A stretch of DNA of 35,504 bases from contig CAMFLH010000017.1 of the NCBI GenBank assembly GCA_945957295.1, positions 1 to 35,504 on the forward strand, given 5' to 3'. How positions within the stretch are numbered: the stretch's first letter is position 1; each line of letters starts with the position of its first letter. The notes under the pieces are model-generated. The model was given only the letters and a program-made list of their open reading frames with translations, did no database searches and was not told where the DNA came from. A program made the translations under genes and the position numbers. Source of the DNA: an uncultured Uliginosibacterium sp. Lineage in GTDB: Bacteria > Pseudomonadota > Gammaproteobacteria > Burkholderiales > Rhodocyclaceae. This document shows, in pieces, positions 29,739-35,504 of the stretch.

Positions 29739-30439
29739 ACGCGCCCACGGAAATGAACTGCCTCGCGTATCGGCGCGCGAAACTCGCCGACCCGCAGCGC
29801 CTGTCCGCCGAGGCGCGCGCCCACGAAGCTGGCTGCGACGGCTGTTACACGTTTGCGCGTCGTATCGACGCGCAGGAGGCGCGCATCGCCCGCGTACTGG
29901 ATGTACCGGTGCCGGAAGGTCTCGACGAACGAATCCTGCTGGCGGTCAGCGGCCGCCGCCAGATGCCTTGGCGCGCCTGGGCGATGGCGGCCTCGGTCGT
30001 GCTGAGTATCGGCCTTGGGGTGTCGGTGTGGCAGGGCCACGGCCGCTACGACGCGCCGCGTTTCGCGATCGAGCATGTGATGCACGAACCGGAATCCTTC
30101 ACTACCGCGCGCCTCGCCGATCCGGACCAGTTCCGCGCAGTGCTGGCTCATTTCGGCGGCGAGCTGACGCACTCGCTCGGCCATGTGCGCTACATGAAGC
30201 TGTGCCCGGGGCCGGAAGGTACCGGCTGGCATGTGGTGCTGGATACTGACAAGGGCATGGTGTCGCTGTTCCTGATTCCGGGCGACAAGGTGCATTCACC
30301 GCAGACCGGTACGATGCAGGGCTACCGCGCATTGGCCGAACCGCTGGGGCGGGGGCATATCGCGATCGTGGCGGAGAACGATGCTGCAGTAGCCGCCATG
30401 GCTGCCGCGGTGCGCGACAACGTGCGCTGGAAAATCTGA
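29735..30439 (+). CDS. DUF3379 family putative anti-sigma factor
   Basis: MNCLAYRR ... HEAGCDGC (HxxxCxxC, ZAS-like), one TM; ATGA overlap with the sigma gene. Confidence 0.85.
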   Translation: MNAPTEMNCLAYRRAKLADPQRLSAEARAHEAGCDGCYTFARRIDAQEARIARVLDVPVPEGLDERILLAVSGRRQMPWRAWAMAASVVLSIGLGVSVWQGHGRYDAPRFAIEHVMHEPESFTTARLADPDQFRAVLAHFGGELTHSLGHVRYMKLCPGPEGTGWHVVLDTDKGMVSLFLIPGDKVHSPQTGTMQGYRALAEPLGRGHIAIVAENDAAVAAMAAAVRDNVRWKI

Positions 30440-30448
30440 GCGGGCATG

Positions 30449-30480
30449 AAAACGCCCGCGCGGCTTGGCCGGGCGGGCGT
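30449..30480 (-). terminator. Hairpin terminator downstream of the REC-GGDEF-EAL gene
   Basis: Minus strand ACGCCCGC ... GCGGGCGT followed by TTTC; between convergent genes. Confidence 0.6.
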
Positions 30481-30504
30481 CTGGTGGCTGCGGGTGCCGG
30501 TGCT

Positions 30505-32631
30505 TCAGGCGGACTTCATCGCACGCGGCCAGCCGCGCTGTGTCCATTCGATGAACTCCGCCGCCGGCAGCGGGCGGGCGAACAGGAAGCCCTGCATTGC
30601 TTTGCAGCCGCGGCGCGCCAGCGCGGCGGCCTGCGCTTCGGTTTCGACCCCTTCGGCGACCACCGCGAGGCCCAGCTCCTGCGACATTGCCATCACCGCC
30701 GACGTGATCGCGGCATCCGAGCTGTCGCGATCCAGATCCTTGACGAAGGAACGGTCGATCTTCAGCACGTCGATCGGGAAGCGCTTGAGGTAGGCCAGCG
30801 ACGAGTAGCCGGTGCCGAAGTCGTCCACCATCAGCCGCACGCCCATGCGTTTGAGCTCGGCGAGGATCTCGTAGGTGAGTTCCACGTCGCGCATCAGCAC
30901 GCTTTCGGTCATCTCCAGTTCGAGCCGGTTTGCCGGCAGCCCGGCCGCGGCCAGTGCGCTGCTGACGGCCGACAACAGCCGCACATGGCGGAAGCTGATG
31001 CCTGACAGGTTGACGGCGACCGCACGCGGCGCGACACCCTGCGCAACCCAGGCGGCCATCTGTTTGCAGGCTGCCTGCAGGCCCCATTCGCCAATCTCAA
31101 CGATCAGGCCGGTCTCTTCCGCGAGCGGGATGAACTCGCCCGGTGCGAGCAGGCCGCGCTTCGGATGGCGCCAGCGGATCAGCGCCTCGGCCGCAAGCAC
31201 TGAACCCTCCGGCCAGGAAATGACGGGCTGGAAGTGCAGCTCGAATTCGCCCTGTTCGAGCGCCTTGCGCATTTCGTTTTCGAGCGCCAGGCGCAGTTCC
31301 GCCGCAACCCGCAGGTCCTGCGAGAAGGAGCGCACGGCGTCACGGTTCTCGCGCTTGGCGAGGCTGACCGCCATGTCGGCGCACTTGAGCAGCGCGTCGG
31401 CGTCGTCAGCGTGTTCCGGGAACACCGCGAGGCCGATGCTGGCGGTCAGCGCGACTTCGGTGGCCGACAGCAGGATCGGCTTGCGCACCGCGTCTAGCAG
31501 ACGTGCGCTGATCGCCTCGGGCGATTCGCCGGCCGGTGCGCCGTCGATGAATACGACGAACTGGTCGCCGCCGATGCGCGCGACCACCGCAGCGGTGGAG
31601 CGGCTGTCTTCGCGCCCCGGCAGCGCCGCCACCGCTTCGGAAAGCCGCCGCGCGACGACCTGAAGCACCTGGTCGCCAACGCTCTGGCCCAGGCTTTCAT
31701 TGATGCGACCGAAGCGGTCCACATCCACGACCATCGCGGCTACCCAGTGGCGCGCACGCGTCGCGCGGCGCAGTGTTTGTTTGAGCAGTTCGCGGCAGTA
31801 CTGGCGGTTGGGCAGGCCGGTCAGGCTGTCGTAGTACGCGAGGTAGCGGATGCGCTTCTCGGCTTCGACCTGTTCGGTGATGTCCTGCGTGGTGCCCTGC
31901 AGGCGCGTTACCGCGCCATCGGACGAGGCGATCGGTTCCGCCTGTTCCAGCACGGTGCGCAGCGCGCCGTCGTGCCGCACGATGCGGTATTCGATGCGAA
32001 ACGGCTGGCCGCGTTTGCCCTGCGAATAGGCCTCGCGCACGATCGTGCGGTCTTGCGGATAGACGCGTTCGAGCACCGCATCCATCGCCGGCGGAAAGGC
32101 TACTGGGTCATCGCCGAATAGCGCGAAAAACTGTTCCGAGCGGCGCACATAGCCTTCGCGCAAATGCCACTCCCAGCTGCCGAGCCGCGCGATTCGCTGT
32201 GCGTCGGCAAGGTTGGATTCGCTCTTCGCCAGTTCATCCATCGCGCGCGCCGAGCGCAGCACGTAAAGGATGCGATGGCGCAGCAGCATCCAGTTGATCG
32301 GTTTGGAGATGAAATCGGTGGCACCGGCCTGGTAGGCCTGTTCGATCGCGCCGGAATCTTCCAGCCCGGTCATCACGATCACCGGCACACGCTCGCCACC
32401 CGGCGTGCGGCGCAGGCGGCGCGCGGTCTCGAAGCCATCGAGCCGCGGCATCATCAGGTCGAGCAGGATCAGTTCGGGCTGGAGTTCGGTGAAGCGTTCC
32501 AGCGCTTCGACGCCGTCACAGGCTTCGAAGGGTTCGAAACCGGCGTCCTTGAGCGCCGCCATCGCGATCGAGCGGGTGGTGAGGTCGTCATCGACGACCA
32601 GCACACGGGCGCTGGCTATGACCGGCGTCAT
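30505..32631 (-). CDS. Response regulator with REC-PAS-GGDEF-EAL domains
   Basis: REC RVLVVDDDLTTRSIAMAALKDAGFEP...LILLDLMMPRLDG; degenerate ARIGGDQF; EAL AAEALIRWRHPKRG, DDFGTGYSSLAYLKRFPIDVLKIDRSFV. Confidence 0.95.
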   Translation of the reverse strand: MTPVIASARVLVVDDDLTTRSIAMAALKDAGFEPFEACDGVEALERFTELQPELILLDLMMPRLDGFETARRLRRTPGGERVPVIVMTGLEDSGAIEQAYQAGATDFISKPINWMLLRHRILYVLRSARAMDELAKSESNLADAQRIARLGSWEWHLREGYVRRSEQFFALFGDDPVAFPPAMDAVLERVYPQDRTIVREAYSQGKRGQPFRIEYRIVRHDGALRTVLEQAEPIASSDGAVTRLQGTTQDITEQVEAEKRIRYLAYYDSLTGLPNRQYCRELLKQTLRRATRARHWVAAMVVDVDRFGRINESLGQSVGDQVLQVVARRLSEAVAALPGREDSRSTAAVVARIGGDQFVVFIDGAPAGESPEAISARLLDAVRKPILLSATEVALTASIGLAVFPEHADDADALLKCADMAVSLAKRENRDAVRSFSQDLRVAAELRLALENEMRKALEQGEFELHFQPVISWPEGSVLAAEALIRWRHPKRGLLAPGEFIPLAEETGLIVEIGEWGLQAACKQMAAWVAQGVAPRAVAVNLSGISFRHVRLLSAVSSALAAAGLPANRLELEMTESVLMRDVELTYEILAELKRMGVRLMVDDFGTGYSSLAYLKRFPIDVLKIDRSFVKDLDRDSSDAAITSAVMAMSQELGLAVVAEGVETEAQAAALARRGCKAMQGFLFARPLPAAEFIEWTQRGWPRAMKSA

Positions 32632-32875
32632 CGCACACCTTGTGGGGCGCGAAAGCCCGCTTGGGCCGGTGGGTTTGTAATAAGCATCGGGAAGCGAATG
32701 GTGGAGCGGGTTCGGGCTGAACTTTACGCGTAGATCATGTGCTTTGCACTATAACGATGCCAATTGCGTGCGGATTGATCCTGAGTAAGCGTTTGCGAGG
32801 CGTTTGTCACATGCGCGGGCATAGGGCGGGGAGCCGTTACAATCACGGTTTCCGAATTCAGATTCCGCACACGCC

Positions 32876-34665
32876 GTGAGCACGCCCACCACAAGAACAC
32901 CCCGGCCAACGCGCCGGCCGCGAACTTCCTGCGCAACATCATCGAGCGCGACCTCGAAGCAGGCACCTACGCCCATCGCAATTGGGCTGGTACGCCCGGC
33001 GATGCGGCGCACCACGGAGCCGGCCAGCCTGACCCGGCCAAGATCCGCACCCGCTTCCCGCCCGAGCCGAATGGCTACCTGCACATCGGCCACGCCAAGT
33101 CGATCTGCCTGAACTTCGGGCTGGCGCGTGATTTCGGCGGCGTGTGCCACATGCGCTTCGACGACACGAACCCGGAGAAGGAAGAGCAGGAGTACGTTGA
33201 CTCGATCCTCGATGCGGTGAAGTGGCTGGGCTTCGACTGGAACCAGAACGGTACCAATCACCTGTTCTATGCCAGCAGCTATTTCGAGTTCATGTACCGC
33301 GCCGCCGAGGCGCTGATCGAGCGCGGCTTTGCCTATGTCGACCAGCAGACGCCGGACGAGATGCGCGCCAACCGCGGCACGCTGACCGAGCCGGGCAAGA
33401 ACTCGCCCTGGCGCGATCGCTCAGTCGAAGAGAACCTGCGCCTGTTCCGCGAGATGCGCGCGGGCAAGCATGCCGGAGGCAGCATGATCGTGCGCGCGAA
33501 GATCGACATGGCCGCGCCCAACATCAATCTGCGCGACCCTGCGATCTACCGCATCCGCTTTGCCGAGCACCACGCCACCGGCAACGCCTGGTGCATCTAC
33601 CCGATGTACACCTTCGCGCACCCGATCGAAGACGCGCTGGAGCGCATCACGCATTCGATCTGCACGCTCGAATTCGAAGACCAGCGCCCGTTCTACGATT
33701 GGCTGCTGGAACACCTGCGCGACGCCGGCCTGCTGGCCGACCCGCTGCCGAAACAGTACGAATTCGCGCGGCTCAACCTCACCTACATCATCACCAGCAA
33801 GCGCAAATTGAAGCAGCTGGTCGACGAGAAGATCGTCGACGGCTGGGACGATCCGCGCATGCCCACCATCGTTGGCCTGCGCCGCCGCGGCTACACGCCG
33901 CAGAGCCTGCAGATGCTGGCCGAGCGCACCGGCGCCAGCAAGCACAACACCTGGATCGACTACTCGGTGCTTGAAGGCTGTCTGCGTGAAGACCTTGAAG
34001 CCAAGGCGCCGCGCGCGATGGCCGCGATCGACCCACTGAAACTTAAGCTCACCAACTGGGATGAAGTGATCGGCGCCGGCAAGGTGGAGCCTTGCGCTGC
34101 GCCCGCCCACCCGCATCACCCCGAATTCGGCGAGCGCAAGTTCAACCTGACGCCGGAGCTCTGGATTGAGCGCGAGGACTTCGAAGAGGTGCCGCCCAAG
34201 GGCTTTCGCCGATTGTTCCCGGGCAACATGGCGCGCCTGAAATACGGCTTCATCATCGAATGCACCGGTTGCGAGAAGGACGCCGATGGCCGTGTCACCG
34301 CAGTGCTGGCCAAGTTGGTGCCGGACACCAAGAGTGGCACGCCGGGCGCGGACAGCATCAAGGTCAAGGGCGTCATCACCTGGGTGTCGGCGAGCGAAGG
34401 CGTTGCGACCGAAGTGCGGCTCTACGACCGCCTGTTCACCGAAGCTCAGCCCGACGCGGGCGGCCGCGACTTCCTCGAAGCGCTGAACCCCAACTCCAAG
34501 CGCGTCATCACCGCCTACGTAGAGCCGGGCCTCGCCGCCGCACAGCCGGGTGACACCTTCCAGTTCGAACGCCACGGCTACTTCGTCGCCGACCGCAAGG
34601 ATTCGGTCGCGGGCAAGCCGGTGTTCAACTTGGCCGTTGGGCTGAAGGACAGTTGGGGCAAGTGA
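32876..34665 (+). CDS. glnS: Glutaminyl-tRNA synthetase with an apparent -1 nt frameshift near codon 6
   Basis: FPPEPNGYLHIGHAKSICLNFGLARDFGGVCHMRFDDTNPEKE; GTG 32876 is in a different frame from the class-I core. Restoring one C after 32892 gives MSTPTTKNTPANAPAANFLRNIIERDLEAGTYAHRNWAGTPGDAAHHG. Confidence 0.9.
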
Positions 34666-34693
34666 GCCCTCGCTTGCCAGCGCGTTGCGGACG

Positions 34694-35215
34694 ATGAGTC
34701 CGTCGCTGCTGGTCCGTCCGCTGCACGACTCGGATGACCTCGTCGCCCTGACGCACGACGTCATCCGTGCCGGCTATGCCAGCCAGGCCGCGCGGGGACT
34801 GCGTTACTGGGCGACCCATCAATCGCCCGCGGACACCGCCACGCGCTTCGCTGCCGGGCACGGCCTGGTGGCGGAAGCGGCCGGCCGCATCGTCGGCACC
34901 ATCACTGCCCGACCGCCGCCGCCTGGGTCCGATGTGGAGCTGTATCGCGATCCGAAGGTCTGGACGCTCTGCCAGTTCGCGGTGATGCCGGACTTCAAGG
35001 GGCAGGGCATCGGCCGTGCACTGCATCGGGCGGCACTTGAGCTGGCTCTGGAGCGCGGCGCTGCCACGATGGCGATCGACACCGCGGCGCCGGCGACCGA
35101 GCTGATCGAGATGTATCGGCGTTGGGGCTATGTCGAGGTCGGCACGCATGACTGGCGGCCGAAGACGAACTATCTCAGTGTGTTGATGCGGCGGACGTTG
35201 TGTGAAGTGGCTTAG
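34694..35215 (+). CDS. GNAT family N-acetyltransferase
   Basis: LVRPLHDSDDLVALTHDVIRAGYASQAARGLRYW ... QFAVMPDFKGQGIGRALHRAALELA. Confidence 0.88.
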   Translation: MSPSLLVRPLHDSDDLVALTHDVIRAGYASQAARGLRYWATHQSPADTATRFAAGHGLVAEAAGRIVGTITARPPPPGSDVELYRDPKVWTLCQFAVMPDFKGQGIGRALHRAALELALERGAATMAIDTAAPATELIEMYRRWGYVEVGTHDWRPKTNYLSVLMRRTLCEVA

Positions 35216-35504
35216 CGGCTTGGTTTTGCCGGAACGCGTCAATCCGCGCATCGCGGCAGTGATGATGTTTGTAACCGGAGTTGTTGCAACCGGCGTGGCT
35301 GTCCATGCTGCGAGGCATGTCTGTCACGCAGTTCCTGTGTTTCGCGATGTATTCCTTTGTGGTTTCTCGGGCGTATTGATGAGCGGCGCTTATGGGGCAA
35401 TCGCTGCCGCGGCTTTCGGCAAGGGCATTGCGTACGCAACGCTTTTCCGCACGCGTCGGATCCTTGATCGTGCAGTACTAGCCTGCCTTCCTGTCTCTTA
35501 TACA
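35202..35504 (+). CDS. Truncated hydrophobic ORF running off the contig end
   Basis: My translation: MKWLSGLVLPERVNPRIAAVMMFVTGVVATGVAVHAARHVCHAVPVFRDVFLCGFSGVLMSGAYGAIAAAAFGKGIAYATLFRTRRILD...; the last residues come from adapter sequence. Confidence 0.45.
   Translation, partial: MKWLSGLVLPERVNPRIAAVMMFVTGVVATGVAVHAARHVCHAVPVFRDVFLCGFSGVLMSGAYGAIAAAAFGKGIAYATLFRTRRILDRAVLACLPVSYT
35491..35504. other. Residual Nextera/Tn5 mosaic-end adapter at the contig terminus
   Basis: CTGTCTCTTATACA equals the first 14 nt of the Nextera adapter CTGTCTCTTATACACATCT. Confidence 0.9.

Overview
The window is a gene-dense, high-GC bacterial chromosomal segment, probably betaproteobacterial (inferred from gene content). 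It runs to a contig end: the last 14 nt match the start of the Nextera/Tn5 mosaic-end adapter. I support about 35 CDSs. In order they are: a CapA-like 3' fragment; a DUF3302-HlyD-NodT-type efflux operon; ppk2; a SulP transporter; a DUF4442 protein; copA-cueR with a CueR-type promoter; an isochorismatase; a periplasmic binding protein; a GST translationally coupled to a stand-alone LanC-like protein; a MerR-MFS operon with a MerR-type operator; yccF; a GGDEF cyclase flanked by two paralogous 60-aa membrane peptides; a TrpB2-like enzyme; an ArgP-like LysR regulator; an AcoR-like sigma54 activator plus aldehyde dehydrogenase; a LysE/ArgO exporter; an EF-hand protein; DUF190-crcB; a DUF2087 protein; a TfoX-C protein; an ECF sigma/DUF3379 anti-sigma pair; a REC-PAS-GGDEF-EAL protein; glnS; a GNAT; and a truncated ORF. 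The best leads are: (1) the same three-half-site operator, with identical spacing, in front of both argP and lysE, bracketing the intervening acoR-aldH module; (2) a GST/LanC-like coupled pair with no lantibiotic genes; (3) duplicated 60-aa peptide cassettes including conserved 5' leaders around a c-di-GMP cyclase; (4) a GG-N10-GC sigma54 promoter with tandem upstream dyads in front of the aldehyde dehydrogenase; (5) an apparent 1-nt frameshift at the glnS start; (6) a perfect three-way-junction fold in front of the DUF2087 gene. No CRISPR, rRNA, tRNA or IS element was recognised.
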